Below are positions 15,353-26,233 of a stretch of 64,000 nt of DNA, one piece after another. The stretch is from contig NZ_CAMYMD010000067.1 of the NCBI RefSeq assembly GCF_947259555.1, positions 1 to 64,000 on the forward strand, given 5' to 3'. The notes under the pieces were generated by a model. It searched no databases. It was given only the letters and a program-made list of their open reading frames with translations, and was not told where the DNA came from. The translations under genes and the position numbers were made by a program. The DNA comes from an uncultured Roseovarius sp. Its GTDB lineage: Bacteria; Pseudomonadota; Alphaproteobacteria; Rhodobacterales; Rhodobacteraceae. How positions within the stretch are numbered: the first letter of the stretch is position 1; every line of letters begins with the position of its first letter.

Positions 15353-16156
15353 ATGCGCTTTCTGGCAGCGACTCTGACGCTTCTCGTGCTCGCCTTGCCG
15401 CTCAAGGCGGCTGATATTGATCGTTTGATGGCGGCATTGCAGCTGTCTGCCACGGTCGACATCATGCGCGCCGAAGGGCTGCGCTATGGTGGAGACGTCG
15501 GTGACGAGATGCTGAGTGCCGCCGAGCGCGGGCGTTGGGACCGTGTGCTAAAGAGGGTCTATGAGGCCGAGGCGATGCTGTCGCTTGTTCGGGCCAATTT
15601 CACAGAGGCGATGGATGGGGTCGACACGGCGCCTCTGCTGGCGTTTTTCGAGGGGCAGGGTGCTGAGATCGTGACACTGGAGATCGCCGCGCGCCGCGCG
15701 CTTCTGGACGATGAGGTCGAGACAGCCGCAGAAGCGCGTTATGCAGAGCTCGCCGCGGGAGGTGCGCGGCTGGTCGATCAGGTCGAACGGCTGATCTCGG
15801 ATAGTGACCTCGTCGAGCGCAATGTGTCCGGTGCACTGAACGCCAACCTGGATTTCTATCGCGGTCTTTCAGTAGAGGGTGGGCTCGATCTGAGCGAGAG
15901 CGAGATCCTTGCAGATATCTGGGCACAGGAAGAGGAGATGCGGACACAGACCCGGGACTGGATGCAGGCATATCTGACCATGGCCTACCAGCCGATGCCG
16001 CCAGAACTGCTTGATGCCTATATCAAGCTTTACCAAAGCCCTGAAGGGCGGGCCCTCAACAATGGATTGTTCGAGGCTTTCGATGCGATGTATGAAAAAC
16101 TTTCCTATCAGTTGGGGCGCGCGGTCGCCTTGCAGATGAAAGGCGAGGATTTGTAG
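15353..16156 (+). CDS. DUF2059 domain secreted protein, second of a tandem pair
   Basis: A 267-residue exported protein that shares order and segments with the preceding gene: a signal peptide (MRFLAATLTLLVLALPLKAA), then DIDRLMAALQLSATVDIMRA matching DRLQAFLDVTGFGVALDSIA of the first copy, and a C-terminal DUF2059 segment (AYIKLYQSPEGRALNNGLFE). It lacks cysteines in the mature part that would suggest disulfides. Spacing of two bases from the upstream stop implies translational coupling. The two paralogs have diverged strongly, so they may form a heteromer, but that is only a guess. Confidence 0.75.
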   Translation: MRFLAATLTLLVLALPLKAADIDRLMAALQLSATVDIMRAEGLRYGGDVGDEMLSAAERGRWDRVLKRVYEAEAMLSLVRANFTEAMDGVDTAPLLAFFEGQGAEIVTLEIAARRALLDDEVETAAEARYAELAAGGARLVDQVERLISDSDLVERNVSGALNANLDFYRGLSVEGGLDLSESEILADIWAQEEEMRTQTRDWMQAYLTMAYQPMPPELLDAYIKLYQSPEGRALNNGLFEAFDAMYEKLSYQLGRAVALQMKGEDL

Positions 16157-16223
16157 CCCGCAGCGTGACTTTTTCGCATGGTCGCCCTCTTGACTTCGCG
16201 GGGCTATTGCGGCATGTGCACGC

Positions 16224-16324
16224 AACCCGGCGGGATGATCTTGCCGGGTTTGTCTTTGAAAGACACCCACAGAGGGTGCGCCGTTCGAGGTGGCCAAGGG
16301 GCCGGAAACGCCTGCCAAGGCAGG
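16224..16324 (+). promoter_or_regulatory. Structured rplU leader with three hairpins
   Basis: Between the DUF2059 gene and rplU are three consecutive hairpins. AACCCGGC (16224-16231) pairs with GCCGGGTT (16243-16250), followed by TGTCTTTG. CACCC (16264-16268) pairs with GGGTG (16274-16278). CCTGCCAAGGCAGG (16311-16324) is a nearly perfect short dyad. The first could terminate the upstream operon. The set could instead be an autoregulatory leader, since ribosomal-protein operons often have one. A possible -35 (TTGACT, 16190-16195) lies upstream, but its -10 is poor. Confidence 0.4.
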
Positions 16325-16357
16325 GACCACAGAGCGCGGATGAAAAAGGAAGAGCCC

Positions 16358-17005
16358 ATGTTTGCGGTCCTCAAGACCGGTGGCAAGCAGTACAAGGTGC
16401 AGTCGGGTGACATGCTCCGTGTCGAAAAGCTTGCAGCGGATGCCGGTGAAAAAGTTCAATTCAATGAAGTGCTGATGCTGGGCGGTGACGCGCCGGTGAT
16501 CGGTGCCCCGCTTGTCGATGGGGCTGCCGTGCAGGCCGAGGTCGTCGATCAGGTCAAGGGTGACAAGGTCATCAACTTCGTCAAGCGCCGCCGCAAGCAC
16601 GGCTCGCAGCGCACACGTGGCCACCGCCAGCAACTCACGCTGCTGCGTGTGACCGAGATCCTCGCCGATGGCGCGGACAAGTCGGGCGTAAAGGCCGCCG
16701 TTGGCGCGGGTTCCGTCGGAGCCGTTGCTGTCGTCGCCACCGAGGCGAAGAAACCTGCCAAGAAAGCTGCCGCACCCAAAGCGGAGGCCGCCAAAGCCGA
16801 TGCGGGTGGTGACGATCTCAAGAAGCTGTCGGGCGTCGGGCCCGCGCTTGAGAAGAAATTGCACGAAGCCGGTATCACGTCCTTTGCCCAGATCGCGGCA
16901 TGGACGGAGGCCGACGTTGCTGATATGGACGAAAAACTGTCGTTCAAGGGCCGGATCGAGCGTGAAGGCTGGATCGACCAGGCCAAAGATCTGACCAAAG
17001 GCTAA
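16358..17005 (+). CDS. rplU: 50S ribosomal protein L21 with C-terminal helix-hairpin-helix extension
   Basis: A 215-residue protein, about twice the usual L21 length. Residues 1-103 are L21 ([38 protein letters not shown] is the conserved rRNA-binding end). An Ala/Lys-rich linker follows (about 120-155). Residues about 158-215 are a helix-hairpin-helix segment ([20 protein letters not shown], then [16 protein letters not shown]). This extended L21 is usual in Rhodobacterales. L21 sits in the 50S subunit; the tail could contact nucleic acid. ATG 16358 follows GAAGAG; the longer frame upstream lacks a start signal. rpmA follows after 11 bases. Confidence 0.95.
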   Translation: MFAVLKTGGKQYKVQSGDMLRVEKLAADAGEKVQFNEVLMLGGDAPVIGAPLVDGAAVQAEVVDQVKGDKVINFVKRRRKHGSQRTRGHRQQLTLLRVTEILADGADKSGVKAAVGAGSVGAVAVVATEAKKPAKKAAAPKAEAAKADAGGDDLKKLSGVGPALEKKLHEAGITSFAQIAAWTEADVADMDEKLSFKGRIEREGWIDQAKDLTKG

Positions 17006-17016
17006 GGAGAGACCAA

Positions 17017-17286
17017 ATGGCACATAAAAAAGCAGGCGGTTCATCCCGTAACGGTCGCGACTCTGCCGGTCGCCGCCTTGGCGTCAAGAAATATGGCGGC
17101 GAAGCCGTCAATCCTGGCAACATCATCGCGCGTCAGCGCGGCAACAAGTTCTGGCCCGGTGCGGGCGTGGGGCAGGGCAAGGATCACACCATCTTTGCCG
17201 TTGCCGAGGGTGCCGTGAAGTTCCACAAGGGGATCAAGGGCCGCACGTTCATTTCGGTTCTGCCAGTGGCGGAGGCCGCAGAATAA
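17017..17286 (+). CDS. rpmA: 50S ribosomal protein L27
   Basis: An 89-residue protein starting [20 protein letters not shown], the classic L27 N-terminus that reaches the peptidyl-transferase centre. It has no cleaved leader, unlike Firmicutes L27. GGAGAG precedes the ATG. It forms the standard rplU-rpmA operon, with a hairpin terminator shortly after the stop. Confidence 0.97.
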   Translation: MAHKKAGGSSRNGRDSAGRRLGVKKYGGEAVNPGNIIARQRGNKFWPGAGVGQGKDHTIFAVAEGAVKFHKGIKGRTFISVLPVAEAAE

Positions 17287-17312
17287 GCCGTCCTTGACAG
17301 GTCAATGACATG

Positions 17313-17344
17313 AGGGGATCGGCGAAGCGGCCGGTCCCCTTTTC
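17313..17344 (+). terminator. Terminator after rplU-rpmA
   Basis: GGGGATCGGC (17314-17323) pairs with GCCGGTCCCC (17330-17339), with one mismatch, around a short GAAGCG loop, followed by TTTTCC. It is placed 28 bases after the rpmA stop. Confidence 0.75.
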
Positions 17345-17464
17345 CGTTTCCGGTCAAGGATGCGTCACAATGCGGTGCGCGGAGGAGTACGCCATCTTGT
17401 GACGCGGATCGGTGCCCCCATCTGGATGAGGCACGCGACGCGCGAGGAGCATGAGGAGGAACGC

Positions 17465-18004
17465 ATGAAATTGGAGATCATCGTCAATCAGCCGGTTATC
17501 GAAGCCGAGCGGTTCGACTTGCGGCCATTGCGCGTGTCGGATGCGGGGCTGATCTCGCATAATGCGGGCGACGCGCGGGTGGCGCGGGCCACGTCCTCGA
17601 TCCCGCACCCTCTGCCGCCGGGCAGCACCGAGGCGCTGATTGCGCGGGCGCAATCCGAGGACCGGGTCGAGGATATCTGGGTGATTGACGGCACCAAATC
17701 GGGCCGCGCCGAGGTTATGGGGCTCTTGAGCCTCACCCGTGTCGATGTGGGCCGCTCGGAAATCGCCTATTGGGTGGCGCCTGCCTATTGGAATACCGGC
17801 GTCGCCTCGGCGGCGGTAGAGGCGGTTCTTGCCGCCAATCCGCACGAGGCGCAGGCGATTTTCGCCAGCGTGTTTCAGGAGAATGCAGCCTCGGCCCGGG
17901 TCTTGACGAATTGCGGCTTTCAGTATCTTGGGGATGCCGAGAGCTATTGCGTGGCGCGCGCGGCCAATGTGCCGACCTGGACCTATAGCAAGAAAATGAT
18001 ATGA
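17465..18004 (+). CDS. GNAT family N-acetyltransferase (RimJ/RimL-like)
   Basis: A 179-residue GNAT protein of the Acetyltransf_3 kind. Residues near 90-130 hold the core: VMGLLSLTRVDVGRSEIAYW, then APAYWNTGVASAAVEAVLAA, the acetyl-CoA-binding loop variant with Trp/Asn/Gly before the helix. The C-terminus has SARVLTNCGFQYLGDAESYC, typical of RimJ/RimL-like enzymes that acetylate protein N-termini or small amines. GGAGGAAC before ATG 17465 sets the start. The gene lies between rpmA and obgE, outside the rplU-rpmA terminator. A ribosome- or tRNA-linked substrate is possible but unproven. Confidence 0.85.
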   Translation: MKLEIIVNQPVIEAERFDLRPLRVSDAGLISHNAGDARVARATSSIPHPLPPGSTEALIARAQSEDRVEDIWVIDGTKSGRAEVMGLLSLTRVDVGRSEIAYWVAPAYWNTGVASAAVEAVLAANPHEAQAIFASVFQENAASARVLTNCGFQYLGDAESYCVARAANVPTWTYSKKMI

Positions 18005-18033
18005 GGTCCGCCCGGGGCGTGGCCTTTGCGTAA

Positions 18034-20174
<2,141 letters not shown>

Positions 20175-20198
20175 GACGTGTTTGCAGGGGGCGAGACC

Positions 20199-21464
20199 AT
20201 GAAAGACCAGACCGATATTGCCGCGCTGATGGCCGAGATCGGCGCGCGGGCGCGCGCCGCCGCCGCTGAGCTGGCCGTGGCCGATCCCGCCACCAAGCGC
20301 CGCGCTCTGGAGGCTGCCGCCGATGCGGTCTGGCAGGGGCGCGAGTCGATCCTGACCGCCAATGCCGAGGATCTGGCGCTTGGCCGCGACAAGGGGTTGT
20401 CAGCGGCAATGATGGACCGGCTGGCGCTCGATGAGGCCCGCATCACGGCCATGGTCGAAGGGCTGCGCGCCGTCGCGGCACAGGAGGACCCGGTGGGCGA
20501 GGTTCTGGCGGAATGGGATCAGCCTTCGGGCATTCACATCCGCCGCGTGCGCACGCCCCTCGGTGTGATCGGCGTGATCTACGAGAGCCGCCCCAACGTG
20601 ACGGCGGATGCCGGTGCGCTGTGCCTGAAATCCGGCAATGCGGTGATCTTGCGCGGCGGCTCCGAGAGCTTTCATTCTTCGGGCGCGATCCATGCTTGTC
20701 TGGTCGAGGGGCTGCGCGCCGCCGGTTTGCCCGAGGACGCGATTCAGCGCGTGCCGACCCGGGATCGTGCCGCGGTGCAGGAGATGCTGACCATGACCGA
20801 CACGATTGATGTGATCGTGCCGCGTGGCGGCAAGGGGCTGGTCGGTCTTGTGCAGCGCGAGGCGCGGGTCCCGGTCTTTGCCCATCTCGAAGGGATTGTG
20901 CATATCTATCTCGATGCGGCGGCTGACCCGGAAAAAGCGCTGCGCGTGGTGCTCAATGCCAAGACACGGCGGACGGGGATTTGCGGCGCGGCGGAATGCC
21001 TGCTGATCCACCGCGATCTGGTGGAGACCCTCGGGCAGGGGGTGATCCGGGCGCTGATCGACGCGGGCGTCGAGGTGCGCGCCGACGAGGCGCTCTCGGG
21101 CATCGACGGCACCGTGCCCGCAAGCCCCGAGGATTGGGGCTGCGAATACCTGGACAGTATCATCGCGGCGAAGGTGGTGGACGACATCGACGGCGCGATT
21201 GCCCATATCCGGCGCTATGGCTCCAGCCACACCGATTGCATCGTGACCGAGGATGACGCGGCGGCAGGGGCGTTCTTTGCCCGGCTCGACAGCGCAATCC
21301 TGATGCGCAACGCCTCGACGCAATTCGCCGATGGCGGCGAGTTCGGGATGGGGGCGGAGATCGGCATCGCCACCGGCAAGATGCACGCGCGCGGACCGGT
21401 GGGCGCGGCGCAACTTACGAGTTTCAAGTATCTGGTCGAGGGCGATGGCGCGACGCGAGCCTAG
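20199..21464 (+). CDS. proA: Gamma-glutamyl phosphate reductase
   Basis: A 421-residue aldehyde-dehydrogenase-fold enzyme, making glutamate-5-semialdehyde from the ProB product with NADPH. Motifs: [55 protein letters not shown] with the catalytic Cys, and [20 protein letters not shown]. The start was set at ATG 20199 after GGGGGCGAG; GTG 20178 would add seven residues. Together with proB it forms a complete proline pathway segment, with proC elsewhere. It ends 4 bp inside the convergent chpT stop region. Confidence 0.95.
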   Translation: MKDQTDIAALMAEIGARARAAAAELAVADPATKRRALEAAADAVWQGRESILTANAEDLALGRDKGLSAAMMDRLALDEARITAMVEGLRAVAAQEDPVGEVLAEWDQPSGIHIRRVRTPLGVIGVIYESRPNVTADAGALCLKSGNAVILRGGSESFHSSGAIHACLVEGLRAAGLPEDAIQRVPTRDRAAVQEMLTMTDTIDVIVPRGGKGLVGLVQREARVPVFAHLEGIVHIYLDAAADPEKALRVVLNAKTRRTGICGAAECLLIHRDLVETLGQGVIRALIDAGVEVRADEALSGIDGTVPASPEDWGCEYLDSIIAAKVVDDIDGAIAHIRRYGSSHTDCIVTEDDAAAGAFFARLDSAILMRNASTQFADGGEFGMGAEIGIATGKMHARGPVGAAQLTSFKYLVEGDGATRA

Positions 21465-22063
21465 AAGGTGATGGTAAAGGCATTCGCCGTAACGCGATGC
21501 TCTAGGACCATGCCCCGCGCGGCCAGGCAGTGGCGCAGCATGTGAAACTGAACGTGACGTGGATCGTCAGCGGGCAGGGGCGCGTCGCGTTGGAGACCTT
21601 CCCAAAGTGCGGTGTCCGCGACGAGATGCTCAGACGTTGCCGTGATCGTGGTCGCCTCTGGGGTGCCTGAAATGCTCAGCCCCCCACCGCGCGGCAGGAC
21701 CGTTTCAATGCCGAGACAGGCAAGCGTGATGACCCGCGCGTGGGCGCGCGCGAGGCTGCCAGACAGACGGCAATCAAGGGTGAGGCGCGGTTTGCCCGCA
21801 TAATACGCGGACAAGACGGCATTCAGCCCCTCGGCGCTGACATTTTCGGCGCCACTCGCGTAGCCAAAGGCAAGGCGGGAGATGTCGAGCGCGGCCCTTG
21901 CGCCGCGCAGGCTGTCCTCGACAAGGGCGAGTTCCGGGCTTCTCCCCGACGAGGAGAGCGCGAGGAGTTCGAGACCATTGGCGATTGCACCAATGGGGCT
22001 TGCCAGATCGTGACATATGCGAGAGCCTACGAGCGTGGCGATTGCGGTATCATCCTGTGACAT
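21461..22063 (-). CDS. chpT: Histidine phosphotransferase ChpT of the CckA-ChpT-CtrA phosphorelay
   Basis: A 200-residue protein. The phosphorylatable His is residue 18 in [20 protein letters not shown], matching the ChpT dimerisation helix (RLCHDL...PVGAI.NG). A degenerate ATPase-like fold follows without ATP-binding G boxes, as expected. ChpT takes phosphate from the CckA receiver and passes it to CtrA (and CpdR); in Roseobacters this controls motility, gene-transfer agents and cell-cycle-linked genes. Its partner cckA lies at 59.8-62.1 kb in this window. ATG 22063 is chosen over an upstream frame extension. The gene is convergent with proA and divergent from the DUF3553 gene. Confidence 0.9.
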   Translation of the reverse strand: MSQDDTAIATLVGSRICHDLASPIGAIANGLELLALSSSGRSPELALVEDSLRGARAALDISRLAFGYASGAENVSAEGLNAVLSAYYAGKPRLTLDCRLSGSLARAHARVITLACLGIETVLPRGGGLSISGTPEATTITATSEHLVADTALWEGLQRDAPLPADDPRHVQFHMLRHCLAARGMVLEHRVTANAFTITF

Positions 22064-22092
22064 CGGGTCGGGCCTCCGCGTCAGGGGGAAAG

Positions 22093-22275
22093 ATGACGGA
22101 CATGAATTCATTCCTCGAGCCGGGGATGCTGGTTGAACATCCCGAGCGCCCGGATTGGGGTGTCGGGCAGGTGCAGTCTAATATCGGCGGGCGCATCACG
22201 GTCAACTTTCGCGAAGAGGGCAAGGTTGTCATCGACGGCGGACGTGTTGAACTCGTCCCCGTACTTGATCCATGA
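22093..22275 (+). CDS. DUF3553 domain small protein
   Basis: A 60-residue protein starting at ATG 22093 behind AGGGGGAAAG. The fold is a small SH3-like beta barrel (LEPGMLVEHPERPDWGVGQV, then GGRITVNFREEGKVVID). This matches DUF3553, also found at the end of some UvrD/PcrA-like helicases, where such modules bind nucleic acid or protein. As a free protein its role is unknown. It is divergent from chpT with only 29 bases between starts. Confidence 0.85.
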   Translation: MTDMNSFLEPGMLVEHPERPDWGVGQVQSNIGGRITVNFREEGKVVIDGGRVELVPVLDP

Positions 22276-22383
22276 TCTAGGTTATCAAATTCTAAAGATC
22301 TGCCAAGGCTTCGTCGCGTCCCCCAGCGTTGCACTTTGTATCAGGCTTGCCTACAACCGCGCGAGAGTGCGGAGACGAGGCCA

Positions 22384-23151
22384 ATGACCCATAGCCCACC
22401 TACCTTTCGAGTGAAGCTGGCGGAAACAGACAAAGAGTTACGCGCAGCACAACGATTGCGTTACGAGGTCTTTGTGGAAGAGTTGGGTGGCGATGGACCG
22501 CTTGTTGATCATCAGGCGCGGCTGGAGTGCGACAGGTTCGATCCGTTCTTCGATCATCTCCTGCTTCTGGATCAGTCTAAAAATGATTGTGTGGTAGGGG
22601 TTTACAGGCTGCTACGTGACGACCAAGCGGCCCGTATCGGTCAGTTTTACTCCGAGGATGAATATGACCTCGCGGCGCTCAAATCCAGTGGTCGGCGGTT
22701 GATGGAGCTTGGGCGATCGTGCCTGGCCAAAACCTATCGCGGGGGGCCGGGCATGTACCACCTATGGAGTGGTCTGGGGCGCTATGTGACCGATCACAGG
22801 ATTGAAATCCTTTTTGGGGTCGCCAGTTTTCACGGTACGGATGTTGCCCTTCTCTCCGAACCACTCAGCTTGCTGCATGCGCGTCACTTGGCGCCAGAGG
22901 CGCTCCGTGTTCGGGCGCGTGCCGAGCATTTTCAACGAATGGACCTGGTTTCGAATGACGATCTGGATCACCGCGCGGCCATGAAACAAGTACCGGCCCT
23001 GATAAAGGCCTATCTTCGGCTTGGCGGGTATGTCGGCGACGGGGCCTTTGTGGACCATCAATTCAATACGACGGACATTTGTCTCATTGTCGACATGGAC
23101 CGCCTGACGGAAAAGCAAAAAATAATTTATCAACAAGGGGTTGGCGTTTGA
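22384..23151 (+). CDS. olsB: L-ornithine N-alpha-acyltransferase (ornithine lipid synthesis, first step)
   Basis: A 255-residue GNAT-like acyltransferase of the OlsB family. Signatures: AAQRLRYEVFVEELGGDGPL, DHLLLLDQ, CVVGVYRLLR, the segment GRRLMELGRSCLAKTYRGGP and the final LGGYVGDGAFVDHQFNTTDI. It attaches a 3-hydroxyacyl chain from ACP to ornithine, giving lyso-ornithine lipid at the inner membrane. The start is ATG 22384 in GAGGCCAATG. The stop overlaps the TTG start of olsA by three bases, so both steps are coupled in one operon. Confidence 0.93.
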   Translation: MTHSPPTFRVKLAETDKELRAAQRLRYEVFVEELGGDGPLVDHQARLECDRFDPFFDHLLLLDQSKNDCVVGVYRLLRDDQAARIGQFYSEDEYDLAALKSSGRRLMELGRSCLAKTYRGGPGMYHLWSGLGRYVTDHRIEILFGVASFHGTDVALLSEPLSLLHARHLAPEALRVRARAEHFQRMDLVSNDDLDHRAAMKQVPALIKAYLRLGGYVGDGAFVDHQFNTTDICLIVDMDRLTEKQKIIYQQGVGV

Positions 23152-23981
23152 ACTTCACGTGGAGATCAGAGGCTGATCCGCCCGAATTCCACATCTCGCC
23201 CTGTGGGTGGCTTCGCATTGCTCTGCGGGGCAGCGCGATTTTTGCGCTGATCCTCATCGGGGCCGTTGCGAGCCTCGTGTTGCGGCTTGTGGAACAGCCG
23301 CTGTACGGGTTGAACAGACCATGGACACCGTATGTCACTCAAGCGGTCTGTCGGGCCTTTTTCCGCATCCTCGGGTTGCGCCGTGAGGTGATCGGAACGC
23401 CCATGACCTCGGCGGGTGCTGTCGTCTCGAACCACGTGTCGTGGCTGGATATTTTTGCGCTGAACGCGTGCAAGCGCGTGTATTTCGTCTCCAAGTCAGA
23501 GGTCGCGGGTTGGCCCGGCATCGGGGCGTTGGCGCGGTTGACCGGGACGGTTTTCATCGCGCGAGACCCAAAACAGGCGAGGACGCAGACTGATGTCTTT
23601 GAAGCGCGTCTTTTGGCAGGGCATAAACTGCTGTTTTTTCCGGAAGGCAGCTCAACGGATGGAATGAGAGTTCTTTCTTTTAAATCAACGCTTTTTCAGG
23701 CGTTCTTCAGCGAACATCTTAAGCACGATATTCAAGTACAACCCGTATCGGTCGTTTACGTCGCACCACCTGATCAAGATCCGAGGTTTTACGGCTGGTG
23801 GGGCGATATGGATTTTGGCTCTCACTTGCTACGGGTCTTGGCCGTGCGGCGACAGGGACGTGTCAGGATTGTCTACCATTCCCCTGCAAAGGTTGAGGAA
23901 TTCGGAAACAGAAAGACGCTTGCGGCCTGGGCTGAGAGCCGGGTAAGGACGGGTATGCCCGAAACGTGTCAGGGGCAGTGA
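23148..23981 (+). CDS. olsA: Lyso-ornithine lipid O-acyltransferase
   Basis: A 277-residue PlsC-family acyltransferase. One membrane anchor (GSAIFALILIGAVASLVLRL) lies near residue 30-50. The catalytic HX4D motif is NHVSWLD, and the acceptor-binding motif is FFPEGSSTDGMR. It adds the second fatty acid to lyso-ornithine lipid. The start is inferred as TTG 23148, which overlaps the olsB TGA and has AGGGG upstream; no ATG or GTG codon in the right place gives the full N-terminus. Ornithine lipids are phosphorus-free membrane lipids used when phosphate is scarce. Confidence 0.9.
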   Translation: MNFTWRSEADPPEFHISPCGWLRIALRGSAIFALILIGAVASLVLRLVEQPLYGLNRPWTPYVTQAVCRAFFRILGLRREVIGTPMTSAGAVVSNHVSWLDIFALNACKRVYFVSKSEVAGWPGIGALARLTGTVFIARDPKQARTQTDVFEARLLAGHKLLFFPEGSSTDGMRVLSFKSTLFQAFFSEHLKHDIQVQPVSVVYVAPPDQDPRFYGWWGDMDFGSHLLRVLAVRRQGRVRIVYHSPAKVEEFGNRKTLAAWAESRVRTGMPETCQGQ

Positions 23982-24006
23982 GCGCCGCTTGCGGACCCGG
24001 ACAACC

Positions 24007-24627
24007 TCAGCGCATCGCGGCGACAAGACGGGCAAGCGCCGCCGCCGGATCATCCGCTTGCCAGATCTCCTCGCCGAAAGCGAAAAAGTCCGTCACGGGC
24101 GTGAGTTGCGCAACCAGCTCGACGGTTAGCGCACCCTCTGCCACGACCGGCAACTCGATCATCTTTGACCACCAGTCAAAAAGGTCAGTCCCGGCGCGGT
24201 TGCCATCGTCAAGCGCGGTCGCGCCAACGGGTCCGAACGAGACGTAGTCGGCGCCAGCCTCGCCTGCTGTCATGCCATCATGGCGCGATGTGCCGCAGAA
24301 GCAGCCGACAATGGCATCTTCGCCCAGTTCCTTGCGCGCGGCTCGCACCGAGCGGGCGGCGTCGGGCAAATGCACGCCATCGAGCCCCAACCGTTCGACG
24401 AGCATCAGGTGGCTGTCGATCACGAGGGCCACGTCGCGGGCATGCGCCACCTCGCGGCAGGCGTCGGCGGCGCGCGCGATCCGATCCTCGTCGCGGGTCG
24501 TGAGGGCAAGACGGATGCACCCGACGTCATGGCTGTCGAGCACACGCGCCAGAGCGTCTGGAAACGTGCTGAGTTCGAAATCAGGTGGGGTGACGAGATA
24601 TATCTGTGGCTGCTCTGTCTCGGCCAT
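24007..24627 (-). CDS. ThiE-like thiamine phosphate synthase family protein
   Basis: A 206-residue TIM-barrel protein with the ThiE framework: IYLVTPPDF, ALVIDSHLMLVERLGLDGVH and GADYVSFGPVG. Some residues expected in true ThiE differ: the segment after GPVG lacks the usual TxTK phosphate-binding stretch, and the R/GxSxH region reads CGTSRHD. It may therefore be a paralog with altered substrate rather than the main thiamine enzyme. ATG 24627 follows AGGAGA. It stands alone between the olsBA operon (convergent) and the ycjX operon (divergent). Confidence 0.75.
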   Translation of the reverse strand: MAETEQPQIYLVTPPDFELSTFPDALARVLDSHDVGCIRLALTTRDEDRIARAADACREVAHARDVALVIDSHLMLVERLGLDGVHLPDAARSVRAARKELGEDAIVGCFCGTSRHDGMTAGEAGADYVSFGPVGATALDDGNRAGTDLFDWWSKMIELPVVAEGALTVELVAQLTPVTDFFAFGEEIWQADDPAAALARLVAAMR

Positions 24628-24820
24628 TTTGGGCTCTCCTGATTGATTTTGCCCATATAACGCGGAAGACATGGTTTTACCATCGCCTAAGCGCGGTCTT
24701 TTGCTTGCTTGAAAGATCCTGATAATCGGCCCGCCGTCGGGGCGGCTGAGGCATAATTGGCCCCTAGAAAGCCTGTGAGCGGCTCTCTATCTTGGGGGAA
24801 AGCGGGCAAAGGGGCAGGTC

Positions 24821-26233
24821 TTGGCGATAGCAGGCATGGCAGATGACTTGGTGCGCGGCATCGAGGGGTTGGGCGGACGCGTGGGCGAGGCGTTTTTCGA
24901 GCCGGTGATCCGGGTCGGGGTCACCGGGCTTGCGCGGGCGGGCAAGACGGTATTCATCACCTCCCTTGTCGCCAACCTGCTGGATCGCGCCCGGATGCCC
25001 GGCCTTTTGGCCGAGGCCGAGGGCCGGATCTTGGCGGCATATCTCCAGCCTCAGCCCGATGTGACCTTGCCGCGGTTCGACTACGAGTCGCATTTGGCGG
25101 CGTTGACGGGACCGGCGCCACATTGGCCCGAAAGTACGCGCGCGGTTTCGGAATTGCGGCTGTCGCTCCGGGTGCGACCTGCCGGGCTGCTGGCCGGGAT
25201 GACCGGGCCGCGCGTGGTGCATCTCGATATCGTCGATTATCCCGGCGAGTGGTTGCTGGATCTGGCGCTTCTCGACAAGAGCTATGACCAATGGTCGGGC
25301 GAGGTTCTGGACCGGATCGCGGGCCGGGCAGAGGCAGAGGCATATCTTGGGCAAGAGGCGCAGGTTGATGGTGCCGCCGCGCTGCAAGAACCTGCGGCGC
25401 AAGGGCTGGCCGAAAGCTTTACCGCGTATCTGCACGCGGCGCGAAAGGCCGGGTTTTACGATTGCACGCCGGGGCGGTTCCTTCTGCCCGGCGATCTGGC
25501 CGGTTCTCCGGTTGTGACCTTTGCACCACTGCGCGCAGGCGCGGCGGGCCGTGGCAGCCTGCGCGCCGAGATGGCGCGGCGCTATGAGGCCTACAAGCGT
25601 GAAGTCGTGCGCCCGTTCTTTCGGGATCACTTTGCGCGGATTGACCGGCAGGTGGTGCTGGTTGACGCGTTGGACGCGATCCACAAGGGGCCACAGGCCG
25701 TGGAAGACATGCGCCGCGCGATGGCCGAGATCCTCTCTACGTTTCGACCCGGGCGCAATGCATTCCTGACGCAGCTGTTGCTCGGAAAACGGGTGGAGCG
25801 CATTCTGTTCGCCGCGACCAAGGCGGATCACTTGCACCATGCGCAACACGGGCGATTGACAGGCATCATGGCCGCACTCTTGCGCGACGCACGGGACCGG
25901 GCGGAATTTGCCGGGGCAACGACTCAGTCCATGGCACTGGCCGCATTGCGCGCCACTGTCGAAGAGCAGGTGCGCCATGAAGGCGAGATGCTGGATTGCG
26001 TGCGTGGGCAGCTGTTGGAGACTGGTCGTCAGGCAGCATTTCATGCGGGCGAGTTGCCCGAGGATCCGGGACAGCTTTTGTCGCCGGCGAGGGCAGGGGC
26101 TACCGAATGGCTCGGGCGTGACTATCGCGTTATGCGATTTGCGCCCGCGCCCCTGAGCCTGCGCCCCGGCGAGGGGCCGCCGCATATCCGGCTTGACCGG
26201 GCCGCGCAATTCCTGATCGGGGACAGGGTGTGA
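24821..26233 (+). CDS. ycjX: YcjX family P-loop (DUF463) protein
   Basis: A 470-residue NTP-binding protein. The Walker A motif is GLARAGKTVFITSLVANLLD near residue 35-55; VVHLDIVDYPGEWLLDL is the Walker B/switch region; and ATKADHLHH resembles a G4 motif. YcjX proteins are stress-linked, usually paired with the membrane protein YcjF, as here. The start is probably TTG 24821 behind AAAGGGGCAGG; ATG 24836 would remove five residues and has a weaker site. The stop overlaps the next ATG by one base. Exact cellular role is unknown for the family, though GTPase-like and envelope-stress links are known. Confidence 0.88.
   Translation: MAIAGMADDLVRGIEGLGGRVGEAFFEPVIRVGVTGLARAGKTVFITSLVANLLDRARMPGLLAEAEGRILAAYLQPQPDVTLPRFDYESHLAALTGPAPHWPESTRAVSELRLSLRVRPAGLLAGMTGPRVVHLDIVDYPGEWLLDLALLDKSYDQWSGEVLDRIAGRAEAEAYLGQEAQVDGAAALQEPAAQGLAESFTAYLHAARKAGFYDCTPGRFLLPGDLAGSPVVTFAPLRAGAAGRGSLRAEMARRYEAYKREVVRPFFRDHFARIDRQVVLVDALDAIHKGPQAVEDMRRAMAEILSTFRPGRNAFLTQLLLGKRVERILFAATKADHLHHAQHGRLTGIMAALLRDARDRAEFAGATTQSMALAALRATVEEQVRHEGEMLDCVRGQLLETGRQAAFHAGELPEDPGQLLSPARAGATEWLGRDYRVMRFAPAPLSLRPGEGPPHIRLDRAAQFLIGDRV

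Noticed and set aside
20400..21413. A 337-codon minus-strand frame opposite proA
   Set aside because: Shadow of proA; low-complexity composition and no start signal.
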